Counted from the stretch's first letter, positions 1-9,406 are shown. The stretch is DNA of 64,000 bases from ECT2AJA-044 sp965262845 (GCA_965262845.1 CBDHFX010000002.1:372001-436000), one strand, 5' to 3'. Notes: generated by a model not told the origin, from the sequence alone. Made by a program: numbers and translations.

Positions 1-86
1 CGGCCGGATGGGTTTTCCTGCCTGTGCAGGGTGCTTGGCCCGGTGCTGTCCCCAAAAGTGTATAAAGTGCACATAGCCACTTCCAT
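1..86 (-). pseudogene. Fragment of a further copy of the duplicated T9SS protein 3' module, cut by the window edge
   Basis: On the minus strand an ORF opens at an ATG at 86, five bases after the stop of the neighbouring 422-residue gene, and runs off the left edge. It encodes the peptide MCTLYTFGDSTGPSTL and matches the start of the truncated ORF at 1356-2030 almost base for base (position 1 aligns with 1948). This shows the tandem duplication continues to the left of the window. By analogy with the complete copy, it should encode the C-terminal ~190 residues of a T9SS type A protein without a signal peptide. Confidence 0.6.
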
Positions 87-90
87 TGGT

Positions 91-1359
91 TCATCGCAGC
101 AGGGTAAGGATGCCTTTTTGTTCCATGGCCAGGCCGTCGGGTGCCAGAGCCCTCACCACCACATAGTAGGTGCCTGCCGGGGAGGACCCGCCGTCCCAGC
201 CGCCGAATGAACTCAGGGCTCCACTGTAGGTATAGACTGATCGGCCCCAGCGGGAGTAAATGGAGAGCTCCACCTGGCCTATGTCCTCACCGATAGGCCT
301 CCATAGCTCGTTATGGCCATCACCGTTCGGGGTGAATACGTTGGGCAGCTCCAGTTCCGGGCAGTAGTCCAGGATCACCCGCACCGTATCCCAGGTCAGA
401 TCGTATTTGAAGTCCCACTGAGCCAGATAGTATTCCGCATCCCCCTCCACCGTTACCGTCAGGCTGGTGGTTTCTGACAGGGTATCCCCCGCTTCATCCA
501 TCCAGAAGTGATGGTATTCCCCATTGCGGTAGGGGGTGGAAAAGGTCAGCGTATCCCCCACGCAGCCACCTTGGTCCACTCCCGCATCTGCCTGGTAGAT
601 GGGCGTATCGCATAGGTACAGCGATACGTCTTCAATATAATAGTAACATTCTCCCTGGTGATTATCGAACCGAAACAGGTCAAGGCTATCCAAAGGGGAA
701 AAATTGGCCATGCTCAGCCACTGTTCTCCGCCATCGGCAATAAAGGAACCCCTCACCGGCATCCAGCTCTCCCGATCCTTCCAGTACTCCGGGTTGGTGA
801 TCACCAAATCCGGTACAACAGAAGTATCCGCGGTAAGAGATGGGTATAGGTACCGCTCTTCCGTTAACAGGACCTCAAACTGGCTGGCGGCCATATTGAT
901 ATGAACCACCCTGCCATTAATATCATTGCCATCGGACAGACTGATATAGGCCTGAAAGCAGTATTCCCTACCGGCAATCAATGTGTCTTTTAAGTGATTC
1001 TGAATACCTTCCACATAATCAACACCTACAGCCCAAAAATCTTCAACAAGATATCCAAACCCGCCATAGTTTCTTTGGGCCCGGGTTGGTTGTATGCCAG
1101 CAAAATTGACCGGTACCCGGCCCCAGATAGAATTACCGCAATCGTTGGTGTAGAAATCTGTACTGCCGTAACTGGGATGTGGATCCCATGGTGTGCCTGG
1201 CCAATAATATCCACTTGACCAATCCTTGACGTAATCAATATGGGTAATAGATCCCGGTGGGCAGCTGTCCAGTTCAGCAAAGGAACCATTGGACACCAGG
1301 TTCTGACCCGGTGCCCCATAGCCTGCTACTACGAACAGTATGACTGCCCCCTTTCTCAT
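91..1359 (-). CDS. Secreted protein with C-terminal T9SS type B (gliding-motility-associated) sorting domain, 422 aa
   Basis: The N-terminus is a short signal peptide (MRKG, a hydrophobic run, then APGQ). Next comes a carbohydrate-binding-like region starting NLVSNGSF and ending YYYIEDVSLYLCD (about residues 19-250), a common lectin/CBM-like layout in Bacteroidota. A beta-sandwich segment follows. The last ~85 residues, starting ELPNVFTPNGDGHNELW, are the CHU_C/type B sorting domain that directs export by T9SS and surface attachment. The ATG overlaps the upstream stop as ATGA, so translation is probably coupled to the truncated ORF at 1356-2030. It is a paralogue of the 418-residue protein at 2035-3291: the last ~190 residues are nearly identical, while the binding region differs by substitutions and indels. 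The ligand is unknown. Confidence 0.85.
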   Translation of the reverse strand: MRKGAVILFVVAGYGAPGQNLVSNGSFAELDSCPPGSITHIDYVKDWSSGYYWPGTPWDPHPSYGSTDFYTNDCGNSIWGRVPVNFAGIQPTRAQRNYGGFGYLVEDFWAVGVDYVEGIQNHLKDTLIAGREYCFQAYISLSDGNDINGRVVHINMAASQFEVLLTEERYLYPSLTADTSVVPDLVITNPEYWKDRESWMPVRGSFIADGGEQWLSMANFSPLDSLDLFRFDNHQGECYYYIEDVSLYLCDTPIYQADAGVDQGGCVGDTLTFSTPYRNGEYHHFWMDEAGDTLSETTSLTVTVEGDAEYYLAQWDFKYDLTWDTVRVILDYCPELELPNVFTPNGDGHNELWRPIGEDIGQVELSIYSRWGRSVYTYSGALSSFGGWDGGSSPAGTYYVVVRALAPDGLAMEQKGILTLLR

Positions 1360-2030
1360 TCCTTAACCAGGCGTTCCACCTGCACCTTATCCGGCCCGGT
1401 GATCGTGATCAGGTATACGCCTGATGACCAGTTTTTACCCGGAATGCGCAAAAGGGCCTCACCCGCCCTCAGGGCAGATGTCCAAATAATTCGGCCCTGC
1501 ACATCCGAAACAACTACCTGCAGGTCCATCTCCAGCACCTCTTCCGGAACAAACCAAGCCTCCCGGCCTACCGGGTTGGGATAAACCCTTCCCCAGCCAT
1601 CCTCCGACACCTCCGGTGCCGGTATCTCAGCCCGATAGGGTACGGCCAGTTCCGGGGTCAAAAGCCCCATCATCACCCGGGCATAGAAAGTTCCCTCTCC
1701 ATGCACATAGGGTGTTTGCATGGCCAAGGCCATCATAGCCGACTCGGTCTGGGGGCTAAATTGCTCCGGGCTATAGACATACTCGTCCAGATAGGCCAAA
1801 AAGGCAGCCTGCTTGGCCATTTCGATCGGGTTTTCCGATGCAATGCCCGAGATCAGCGTCCGTGCCTGAGAGAACTCCCCTTCCTCAATAAGGTCCTGAG
1901 CCTCGCGGAACGTGCCCAGGTTGCGGCTCTCCAACCCAACGGCCTCGCGGCCGGATGGGTTTTCCTGCCCGTTCAGGGTACTTGGCCCGGTGCTGTCCCC
2001 AAAAGTGTATAAAGTGATGCACATAGCCAT
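1356..2030 (-). pseudogene. Truncated copy of the large T9SS type A protein (C-terminal ~190 aa only)
   Basis: The ORF from ATG 2030 encodes 224 residues. From about residue 28 on it matches the C-terminus of the 1313-residue protein at 3288-7229, including the T9SS type A sorting domain (WGRVYPNPVG near its start, GVYLITITG, ending ERLVKE). It lacks a signal peptide and all PKD and beta-helix parts, so it cannot enter the T9SS route in this form. The first ~27 residues come from sequence next to the duplication junction. An upstream in-frame start at 2081 lies inside the 3' end of the preceding gene, so reinitiation at 2030 after the stop at 2035 is more likely. Its remaining role may only be to keep translation running to the 422-residue gene, with which it shares ATGA. 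Confidence 0.75.
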
Positions 2031-2034
2031 TGGT

Positions 2035-3291
2035 TCATCGCAGCAGGGTAAGGGTGCCTTTTTGTTCCATTGCCTGGCCATCGGGTGCCAAGGCCCTCAC
2101 CACCACATAGTAGGTACCTGCCGGAGAGGCTCCGCCATCCCAGCCGCCGAATGAACTCAGGGCTCCACTGTAGGTATAGACTGATCGGCCCCAGCGGGAG
2201 TAAATGGAGAGCTCCACCTCACCTATATCCTCACCGATAGGCCTCCATAGTTCGTTATGGCCATCACCGTTCGGGGTGAATACGTTGGGCAGCTCCAGTT
2301 CCGGGCAGTAGTCCAGGATCACCCGCACCGTATCCCAGGTCAGATCGTATTTGAAGTCCCACTGAGCCAGATAGTATTCCGCATTGCCCTCCACCGTTAC
2401 CGTCAGGCTGGTGGTTTCTGACAGGGTATCCCCCGCTTCATCCATCCAAAAGTAATGGTATTCACTATTGCGGTAGGGGGTGGAAAAGGTCAGTGAATCC
2501 CCCACACAGCCACTTTGGTCATCTCCTCCGGCTGCCTGGTAGATGGGTGTATCACAAAGATACAGCGATACGTCTTCAATGTAATAGTAACAATGTCCAA
2601 TACGATTATCGAACTGAAACATATCAAGGCCGTGTTGAGCAGGATCTCTAAGGGTCTTTATGCTCAGCCATTGCTCCCCGCCATTGGCAATAAAAGAGCC
2701 CCTCACCGGCATCCAGTTTTCCCGATCCTTCCAGTACTCCGGATTGGTGATCACCAGGGACGTTGCAACAGCAGCAGTGTCATCGAACGTTAACGGCATA
2801 AACCAATCTTCCGTCAGCCACAGAAATAACTGGCTGGCCGCCATATTGGCATAAGTCACCTTGCCATCCAAATCGTTGCCATCGGCCAGACTGATATAAG
2901 CCTGAAAGCAGTACTCCCTCCCGGCGATCAACGTGTCCCTTAAGTGATTCTGGATCCCCTCGTTACCAAGGTTACCAAGATAAATAAACCCACCGTAGTT
3001 CTTTTGGGCCCGGGCTGGTTGTATGCCAGAAAGGTTAACCGGTATATGAAGGTTCTGATGATTTCCGCAATCGTTGGTGTAGAGGTCTGTACTGCCGTAA
3101 CTGGGTGGGTCTCCCCAGGGGGTGGCGGGCGTATAGGCACAACTGGACCAGTCCCTGGCGTAGTGAATGTTAGTTAGTGAGATCAAAAAAGGACAGGTAT
3201 CCAATTCGACAAAGGAGCCATTGGACACCAGGTTTTGCCCCGGTGCCCAATAGCCTGTTGCTATGAACAGTATGACTGCCCCCTTTCTCAT
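2035..3291 (-). CDS. Secreted protein with C-terminal T9SS type B sorting domain, 418 aa
   Basis: This is a paralogue of the protein at 91-1359. It has a short signal peptide (MRKGAVILFIATGYWAPGQ), then a CBM-like binding region opening with NLVSNGSF and closing with YYYIEDVSLYLCD, and a C-terminal type B sorting domain (ELPNVFTPNGDGHNELW). Differences from the paralogue are concentrated in residues ~35-240 and include several short indels. The start codon overlaps the stop of the large T9SS gene as ATGA, so the two are translationally coupled. A type A protein and a type B partner made from one message would be expected to reach the cell surface together. That partnership is inference. Confidence 0.85.
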   Translation of the reverse strand: MRKGAVILFIATGYWAPGQNLVSNGSFVELDTCPFLISLTNIHYARDWSSCAYTPATPWGDPPSYGSTDLYTNDCGNHQNLHIPVNLSGIQPARAQKNYGGFIYLGNLGNEGIQNHLRDTLIAGREYCFQAYISLADGNDLDGKVTYANMAASQLFLWLTEDWFMPLTFDDTAAVATSLVITNPEYWKDRENWMPVRGSFIANGGEQWLSIKTLRDPAQHGLDMFQFDNRIGHCYYYIEDVSLYLCDTPIYQAAGGDDQSGCVGDSLTFSTPYRNSEYHYFWMDEAGDTLSETTSLTVTVEGNAEYYLAQWDFKYDLTWDTVRVILDYCPELELPNVFTPNGDGHNELWRPIGEDIGEVELSIYSRWGRSVYTYSGALSSFGGWDGGASPAGTYYVVVRALAPDGQAMEQKGTLTLLR

Positions 3292-6200
3292 TCCTTAACC
3301 AGGCGTTCCACCTGCACCTTATCCGGCCCGGTGATCGTGATCAGGTATACACCCGATGCCCAGTTTTTACCCGGAATGCGCAAAAGGGCCTCACCCGCCC
3401 TCAGGGCAGATGCCCAAACCATCCGGCCCTGCACGTCCGACACAACTACCTGAAGGTCCACCTCCAGCACCTCTTCCGGAACAAACCAGGCCTCCCGGCC
3501 CACCGGATTGGGATAGACCCTTCCCCAGTCATCATCCGATGCCTCCGGTGCCGGTGTCTCAGCCCGATAGGGCACAGCCAGGTCCGGGGTCAAAAGCCCC
3601 AGCATCACCCGGGCGTAAAAGGTTCCCTCTCCATGCACATAGGGGGTTTGCATGGCCAAGGCCATCATAGCCGCCTCAGTTTGGGGGCTAAACTGCTGCT
3701 GGCCATAGACATACTCATCCAGATAGGCCGAAAAGGCATCCCGCTTGGCCGTTTCGATCAGGTTTTCTGATACAATACCCGATATCAGCGTCCGTGCCTG
3801 AACGAACTCCCCTTCCTCAATGAGCTGCTGATCCTCCAGGAACGTACCCAGGTTGCGGCTATCCAATGACTGGTAATAGTTTTCCATGGCCATTTCCTCG
3901 GTGGTTGCCTCATCGCGCCACTCATCCTCATAGTACAGCTCGCGGTAGGCATATTCCTCAGCCCGGTACACACTTTCACTAACAAGCCTTTTGTACGCAA
4001 TAAGGCTGTCCTTGATATTCTTAAGCTCATTTCCCGGAACCTGAGTAATGGAAGCACAGGAGGGGTTGGCCGGTGTGTTGGGATGTTCCACAAAAGCAAG
4101 ATACAGGCCAGGAGATGTGTATTGCGAATGAATATGCGGATTATGGGTTTGCAGACTTGGCCCCCCTGCTCCGGTAAAGAACCAGTCCACATCATTGCTG
4201 GGGTTGTTTACATCACCGGCCATTCGGTAAGGTCCCGCTGGATGGTTCAGCCAGCGGTTCCCGGCGTCCACTCCCGAGCAATTGGCCAGGCGGTACTGAT
4301 CGCTGACATAGGTGGCTACATTGTTTCCATGCACAAAATAAAACCCGTGGTTGCAGGCGTCAAAGTCGTTACAGGTATATTTGGTATCGTGCAGGTTGCC
4401 CGCACAGCGTATGGCCTGTGCCATATGCTGCATGGTGTTTTGCGTAATGATGCACTTTTGGCTCTCCGATGTGGTAATGCCCCACCATTGCGGGGGGCTG
4501 CCTGTTGAAGGGGCCAGCGGCCGCGAAATATCATTCCCCTTTACACGGGCACCCACACAACCCTCCAGGTAGATCCCGCTAAACAGCCCGGTATGCGAAG
4601 GATCGTTATAGCTGATGATATTGTCCATGATCTCGGGGAACTTGCCCTTATACCCTTCCAGGTTCGTGGCCACCACACCGTGTCGGTAGCCGTCAATGGA
4701 GTCATTTTTGACCTTTGCCGGAGACCAGGTGGGAAAAATATTCCGGACCCTTATGGCCGATCGCAGGGGACCTGCGTGGCTCACCCTTCTAAAGACCGAA
4801 TGCTCAACTTTGGAATAGTGCGTGGTTCCCCCCAGGGAATAATGTCTGGGGTTGCGTATGATCACCCCGTCATAGTTATCTGTAAACTCAGCGTCCGACA
4901 CTTGCGTTAGCACCCCTTCGGTAAACATCCCCAATTTGCATTGCCAGAAAACATTACCTCCCGAACCCCCGTCTATTACGCGAACCTTGGGGATATAGGT
5001 TTTTTCGACAAGGATATTGGCCGGTGCCCGGTAGGCATAGATCCCGGCGCCCCAAAAGGGATAGTTAAAGATCGAATAGGGATGTTCCGCCAGGTTCCTG
5101 AACTCGTTGTCCTTTGAGGTTACATCGGCATCCCGGGCGATGATCCCATAGGCTGTGTTGGCAAAGGTATTGCCGCCCCCTATTTGCACGCCCTGGCTGT
5201 TTTGGATAAACACCGAGGCATGACCCCGGGGCCAGGGTACTTGACCTGGCGGGAGCCCTCCGTCATAGGGTAAAAGCAGGTAGCTGTTCCCATTGACGTT
5301 CAGGCTCGAATAGTCAGGCCACATCACGTTGAACCGGGAGTTGGTCACGGAAATACAGTTAGTGCAAAGGATCTGGGTGGGTGGAAAGGGCGAGACGGTC
5401 CCCGGTGGTACGTGGTCAAATACCTGAAGGCTTTTCCAGTTGGCCAGGAAGTGACTGTTATGCACCGTTACACGGGCCTCTTGTTTACTCACAATACCGT
5501 TGTCGCTTTCCATGACATAGCTGGTGCCGATCTCGAATGTTTGAAGGGACCCTTCCAGATAGATCCCATCCCACATTCGGTCCGAACAGGCCTGCAGTAC
5601 GGATTCCTTGATCGACAGGTTTATTGGAGTACCGCTGGCATAGGCCATTCGGGCCTCCGGACCCAGCAGGATCCGGCAGCCGTCTATTAAATAGTCGGTA
5701 TCAATGGTCAGGGTGCCATTGACCCGGATCAGCACTCCGTTATTGCCTATAATTCCTCCGGCAGGTAACAGACCACCGGAAATGGCCTGCAGTAATGAGG
5801 TATTGTCCAGATCAATCACGCTCCTTGAGGTGTCAAAGATCCCTAACCCCAAATGATCCCAAACATCCCTGTCATCAAATATTCCGGGGGTGGCTCTGCA
5901 GCAGTCATATATATGAATGGGAACGATCCTGGTCGGACATCCGGGTTGGGTTACCTGTACATAGAATACGCCTGGGCCTGTTGCCTGAACGCTTATCCAG
6001 GCTCCGTTTATGGTGGATGAGGCCAGGATGTTGTTTGGGTCAAGCACAGAGAACTGAGCGGAACTGCCATATGCCGAAAAGTTGGATATCCAAAAGTTCA
6101 GGCTGTCCCCCTCGCAGAGGTTAGTGAACGTGCTGTTGATCTGAAGATAGGGCAGGGTGGCAATCTCCACCACCTCTGTATAGCTGCTAACGGTTACCCA

Positions 6201-7229
6201 CTGATTGTTTGCATCCTGCTGTTGTACCTGAAGGGTCACCGTATAGCTCCCGTGGGTGCTGTAGGTATGGCTGATCGTATTCCAGGCGTTTGATCCGGTT
6301 TGGATCGCCTGGGATCCGTCACCGAAATTCCATACCAGCCGAAACAGATGGTTTGCATTATCACAATCAGGATCCGGGTTAAAGACCACATTGGTGTTAT
6401 TGCAATTGGACTGGGCATAAAAAATGGTGTTGACCGGGCCTATCTCCACCACGTGAGTAACTGAAAAGGACCCACAGTTAGTCGTATATGTAACGGTCAC
6501 CGTATAGGTTCCGGCCTGGTAGTAGGTTGTTGACTTGCTATGGCCACCCGATGACACATTCCATAACTGACTGGACTGGCCGTTTCCCCAGTCTATGGAG
6601 ACGCTGTTACATCCGCTATTTAACCAGAAGTGGTAAGTGATATCCCAACCCGGATTGCTTCCAGTCATGCAAGGACTAGGATTGTAGGGTGGGTCTATGT
6701 AGTCACTATGAAGAAGGTTCGTATCGAGACCTACTGTAACAATGCCGGGGGCTCCGCAATCCCAGGTAGTTTTGACTGATACGCTGCCCGAGTTACCATC
6801 TGACCGGGCCCAGGTAATGTACGGATAATACTGACCGGAACTGGAGTAGGTCTTGGTAAATACCTGGTTGGGTATAACATTGGCCCCATTGGTAGGAGTG
6901 CTCGCAGTATACGCCACGGGGGAGGTGGTACCGTCACCCCAGTGCAAAAGGACACTTGTAAAGCTTACTCCCGCAGGGGCATCTGGAACACTATGGGTAC
7001 TATTGAAGTACGTGTTGCATGTATCCACTGTCGATCCTGCTTGCCCAAACCCAACGGTTACGGTATCGCCCACACATACGGCTGAGGGATACACCCTCCA
7101 GCAGCATTCGTATAGCTCCGGGTTGGCATGGGACGAATGCGACAGGGACAAGCAAAATGCCAGTGCAAAAAGAACCGGCATACCCGAAAAACGTCCTTTC
7201 CGGGAACGGATGTAGTTGAAAATTTTCAT
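3288..7229 (-). CDS. Large secreted PKD/beta-helix protein with T9SS type A sorting domain, 1313 aa
   Basis: I place the start at ATG 7229 because it gives a proper signal peptide (MKIFNYIRSRKGRF followed by MPVLFALAFCLSLS, cleavage near SSHA). The longer reading frame up to 7373 adds residues with no export logic. Three PKD-type repeats occupy about residues 50-360, marked by LHWGDGTTS, IDWGNGQSS and VWNFGDGSQ with their SYTVTL-type strands. Residues ~470-960 look like a right-handed parallel beta-helix of the NosD/pectate-lyase kind, with repeated GNxF/NxF turns and phrases such as GIYLEGCVGARVKGNDIS. The last ~79 residues (WGRVYPNPVG to ERLVKE) are the type A sorting domain. It is probably a cell-surface or released adhesin or polysaccharide-binding protein. 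The enzymatic activity, if any, cannot be named from sequence. Confidence 0.85.
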   Translation of the reverse strand: MKIFNYIRSRKGRFSGMPVLFALAFCLSLSHSSHANPELYECCWRVYPSAVCVGDTVTVGFGQAGSTVDTCNTYFNSTHSVPDAPAGVSFTSVLLHWGDGTTSPVAYTASTPTNGANVIPNQVFTKTYSSSGQYYPYITWARSDGNSGSVSVKTTWDCGAPGIVTVGLDTNLLHSDYIDPPYNPSPCMTGSNPGWDITYHFWLNSGCNSVSIDWGNGQSSQLWNVSSGGHSKSTTYYQAGTYTVTVTYTTNCGSFSVTHVVEIGPVNTIFYAQSNCNNTNVVFNPDPDCDNANHLFRLVWNFGDGSQAIQTGSNAWNTISHTYSTHGSYTVTLQVQQQDANNQWVTVSSYTEVVEIATLPYLQINSTFTNLCEGDSLNFWISNFSAYGSSAQFSVLDPNNILASSTINGAWISVQATGPGVFYVQVTQPGCPTRIVPIHIYDCCRATPGIFDDRDVWDHLGLGIFDTSRSVIDLDNTSLLQAISGGLLPAGGIIGNNGVLIRVNGTLTIDTDYLIDGCRILLGPEARMAYASGTPINLSIKESVLQACSDRMWDGIYLEGSLQTFEIGTSYVMESDNGIVSKQEARVTVHNSHFLANWKSLQVFDHVPPGTVSPFPPTQILCTNCISVTNSRFNVMWPDYSSLNVNGNSYLLLPYDGGLPPGQVPWPRGHASVFIQNSQGVQIGGGNTFANTAYGIIARDADVTSKDNEFRNLAEHPYSIFNYPFWGAGIYAYRAPANILVEKTYIPKVRVIDGGSGGNVFWQCKLGMFTEGVLTQVSDAEFTDNYDGVIIRNPRHYSLGGTTHYSKVEHSVFRRVSHAGPLRSAIRVRNIFPTWSPAKVKNDSIDGYRHGVVATNLEGYKGKFPEIMDNIISYNDPSHTGLFSGIYLEGCVGARVKGNDISRPLAPSTGSPPQWWGITTSESQKCIITQNTMQHMAQAIRCAGNLHDTKYTCNDFDACNHGFYFVHGNNVATYVSDQYRLANCSGVDAGNRWLNHPAGPYRMAGDVNNPSNDVDWFFTGAGGPSLQTHNPHIHSQYTSPGLYLAFVEHPNTPANPSCASITQVPGNELKNIKDSLIAYKRLVSESVYRAEEYAYRELYYEDEWRDEATTEEMAMENYYQSLDSRNLGTFLEDQQLIEEGEFVQARTLISGIVSENLIETAKRDAFSAYLDEYVYGQQQFSPQTEAAMMALAMQTPYVHGEGTFYARVMLGLLTPDLAVPYRAETPAPEASDDDWGRVYPNPVGREAWFVPEEVLEVDLQVVVSDVQGRMVWASALRAGEALLRIPGKNWASGVYLITITGPDKVQVERLVKE

Positions 7230-7407
7230 AATATTTAAGTTTTTAAAATTAAAAAATAGAGCCTGCACAAGTACTTTCAGCATATGCCATTCCTGTGCTT
7301 TACGCCCCTGAAACTGGCTTCGTCCTTCACCGCCCTGCTTCCGGAAATTCAGAGGCCTTAGGCCTTTCCCCACCTATGTTTTTGGGGGATATCGCCTGAT
7401 TTTGATA

Positions 7408-7438
7408 CAAAGGTATGGAGGAAATCGACACATGCAAA
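7408..7438 (-). promoter_or_regulatory. Bacteroidota-type promoter for the large T9SS gene
   Basis: On the minus strand TTTG (7438-7435) is followed by exactly 19 bases and then TACCTTTG (7415-7408). This fits the Bacteroidota primary sigma consensus TTTG-N19-TAnnTTTG. Transcription would start near 7400, giving a leader of about 170 nt before the ATG at 7229. No other -7 box of this quality was seen on this strand between ndk and the gene. Confidence 0.7.
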
Positions 7439-7894
7439 AACAATTTTTCGCTAAAATTACAACTCCGAGCAGGGGTTTATTTGCATCAAACCATTGAAAA
7501 CCAAGGAGAAAAGAGTGTCAATAATTACACCTATAGCTTCCATATTTACCCTGGCATTGAAAGCCCGGACTGGATCTGAAACGCGCTTTTTGTGTAAAAC
7601 AGGAGCTTGAATTTTGATCATGAGCTGTTCCACTTTCCAGAGCTACCTCAGGAATACTGGACAAAGGGAACTGAAGAAAGGAGTTGTCAGCGACTCAAAA
7701 AAAGAGAAACAGGAGAAACTTCATAGTTCACTGTAGAACAAAGCGTTAATTTGTTTACTCAAAAGAGAAGGTGAATGATCGGAAAGCAGTGGCGAAGACC
7801 CTGGAGCAAAGTAAAAGGTGCTTTGCTAATCATGACCCGAATAAGGGATCACCCCGGAGCAAGCCATCTCCTATGCGAGCTGCAAGCATCCGGA
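7439..7894. other. Intergenic stretch without a supported gene
   Basis: Between the promoter of the large T9SS gene and the end of ndk there is no ORF with family resemblance. On the plus strand a run near 7490-7580 reads HQTIENQGEKSVNNYTY and then stops, and another short ORF from ATG 7619 encodes about 38 residues. Neither has a convincing ribosome binding site. They could be decayed coding remnants. Confidence 0.4.
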
Positions 7895-8311
7895 TCAGAA
7901 ACATGCACGGGCACTGAAAAAGAAAGCCCCTTCGATCGCAGCATTCTCATCTGAATCGCTGCCGTGGATTGCATTGGCGGTGACCGAGCTGGCATACAAC
8001 TGACGAATGGTGCCCTCCATGGCCTTAGCCGGATCTGTTGCACCGATCAGCCTGCGAAAATCCTCCACCGCATTTTCCTTTTCGAGAATGGCAGCCACAA
8101 TGGGGCCGCTGGTTATATACGCCAACAACTCGCCGAAGAACGGACGCTCACGGTGGATTGCGTAGAACTGTTCAGCATCATGGCGCAACAAACGGGTCAT
8201 TTTCATGGCTGCAATACGGAATCCGGCGGCATTGATCTTTTCCAGGATCGCACCGATGTGCCCGTTCCGGACAGCATCGGGCTTGATCAGGGTAAACGTT
8301 CTGTTTGTCAT
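7895..8311 (-). CDS. ndk: Nucleoside diphosphate kinase, 138 aa
   Basis: This enzyme transfers the gamma phosphate of ATP to nucleoside diphosphates through a phosphohistidine, balancing NTP and dNTP pools in the cytoplasm. The N-terminus TFTLIKPDAV is the family signature. The active-site motif NAIHGSDS places the catalytic histidine at residue 116. The length of 138 is normal for bacterial Ndk. It is divergent from the DHH phosphoesterase gene on the other strand, with about 80 bases between the two starts. In many Bacteroidota these two genes are also neighbours and diverge. Confidence 0.96.
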   Translation of the reverse strand: MTNRTFTLIKPDAVRNGHIGAILEKINAAGFRIAAMKMTRLLRHDAEQFYAIHRERPFFGELLAYITSGPIVAAILEKENAVEDFRRLIGATDPAKAMEGTIRQLYASSVTANAIHGSDSDENAAIEGAFFFSARACF

Positions 8312-8379
8312 ACAAGGGGTTGTTTTAGAGCCGCGAAATTAAGACTATTTTATCCCCTGATCAAAGAATTCCTTTTCTG

Positions 8380-8387
8380 TACTTTTG
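8380..8387 (+). promoter_or_regulatory. -7 box (TACTTTTG) just upstream of the DHH phosphoesterase gene
   Basis: The box fits TAnnTTTG and ends only 5 bases before the ATG at 8393. Transcription would therefore begin at or next to the start codon and the message would be leaderless or nearly so. A matching TTTG about 19 bases upstream is not clear, so this is a half-supported promoter. Confidence 0.5.
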
Positions 8388-8392
8388 GCGCT

Positions 8393-9406
8393 ATGGAAAA
8401 AACCGATCTCGGGAAATTAACTTCGTTTTTTAATGATCCACACTACGTAGTTATCACAACGCATCAGAACCCCGATGGCGATGCCATGGGTTCCTCCCTG
8501 GCCGTAGCACACTATTTATGCAAAAAGGAACAGCGCGTACAGGTTATTACTCCTACGGACTATCCGGCCTTTCTGAAGTGGATGCCCGGCCATTCGGAAG
8601 TGATGATCTACACCGATAACCCCGGGGAATGTGATAATCTGATCGCAAAAGCCGATATGATCATTTGTCTTGATTTCAATTCCCTGAGCCGGATCGGAGA
8701 CATGAAAACCCCGGTTGGCAGCAGTTCCGCGGTTAAAATGCTCATTGATCACCATCAGCAGCCCGGGCAGTTCGCTACCTTTATCCGAAGTGTACCGGAA
8801 GTCGGTTCCACATGCCAGCTCGTATTCGAATGGATCGTTGAAATGGGCGACAGGGAATTGATCGATCCGGCAATGGCAGCATGTTTGTATACCGGGATCA
8901 TGACGGATTCCGGTCATTTTAGCTTTTCAAGTACCACCCCAAAAACCCACCGCATCACAGCAGACCTTATTGAACTCGGGGCCCGGCCACACGAGATCTG
9001 CGATCGGGTCATGGACAATAACAGGGAAACGCGCCTGCGCCTGCTGGGATACGCCCTCAACAAAAAACTATGCGTGCTTCCGGAGTATGGAACGGCCTAT
9101 ATTAGCCTGACCGCCGGGGAACTCGAACGATTCCAGTACCAAAAAGGGGATACGGAAGGCCTGGTCAACCACGCCCTGTCTGTTGAAGGCGTTCGGTTTG
9201 CAGCGCTGCTGACAGATCAGGAAGGGCTGCGCAAGATCTCGTTCCGGAGCAAGGGCAACTGGAACGTAAGCACCTTCGCGCGGGATCACTTCAACGGAGG
9301 AGGCCATATTAACGCCGCAGGCGGATACAGTACCCACTCTCTGGACGAAACGGTTCAAAAATTCATTGATCTGCTACCACAGTACCAACAGGAGTTAAGA
9401 TCATGA
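8393..9406 (+). CDS. DHH/DHHA1 family phosphoesterase, NrnA-like oligoribonuclease / pAp phosphatase, 337 aa
   Basis: The family degrades nanoRNAs and dephosphorylates 3'-phosphoadenosine 5'-phosphate with metal ions. The metal-binding motifs are visible: QNPDGDAMGSS near residue 25, an aspartate in CLDFN, the DHH motif as LIDHHQQ, a downstream aspartate in GIMTDSGHF, and the DHHA1 substrate loop FNGGGHINAAGG near the C-terminus. I chose ATG 8393 because homology begins there. The frame stays open upstream to 7964, but that part overlaps ndk. The stop overlaps the next start as ATGA, which implies translational coupling with the FKBP lipoprotein gene. Confidence 0.9.
   Translation: MEKTDLGKLTSFFNDPHYVVITTHQNPDGDAMGSSLAVAHYLCKKEQRVQVITPTDYPAFLKWMPGHSEVMIYTDNPGECDNLIAKADMIICLDFNSLSRIGDMKTPVGSSSAVKMLIDHHQQPGQFATFIRSVPEVGSTCQLVFEWIVEMGDRELIDPAMAACLYTGIMTDSGHFSFSSTTPKTHRITADLIELGARPHEICDRVMDNNRETRLRLLGYALNKKLCVLPEYGTAYISLTAGELERFQYQKGDTEGLVNHALSVEGVRFAALLTDQEGLRKISFRSKGNWNVSTFARDHFNGGGHINAAGGYSTHSLDETVQKFIDLLPQYQQELRS

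Larger units (their letters stand above)
1..3867 (-). repeat. Tandem duplication (~1.95 kb units) of the large-gene 3' end plus type B gene
   Basis: Bases from position 1 align with bases from 1948. Bases 1356-1935 align with 3288-3867, the 3' end of the large T9SS gene. Each unit carries the last ~190 codons of the large gene followed by one complete type B sorting-domain gene. The match to the large gene stops abruptly near 1935/3867, right after codons for RNLGTF, which marks the recombination breakpoint. At least two full units and the edge of a third are visible. Confidence 0.85.

Noticed and set aside
7230..7373. N-terminal extension of the large T9SS gene to 7373
   Set aside because: The added 48 residues are basic and not signal-like, while ATG 7229 begins a proper signal peptide and fits the promoter at 7408-7438.
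7490..7735. Short open stretches between the large T9SS gene and ndk
   Set aside because: Each is under 40-50 codons, without a ribosome binding site or homology I can recall; recorded only as possible remnants.
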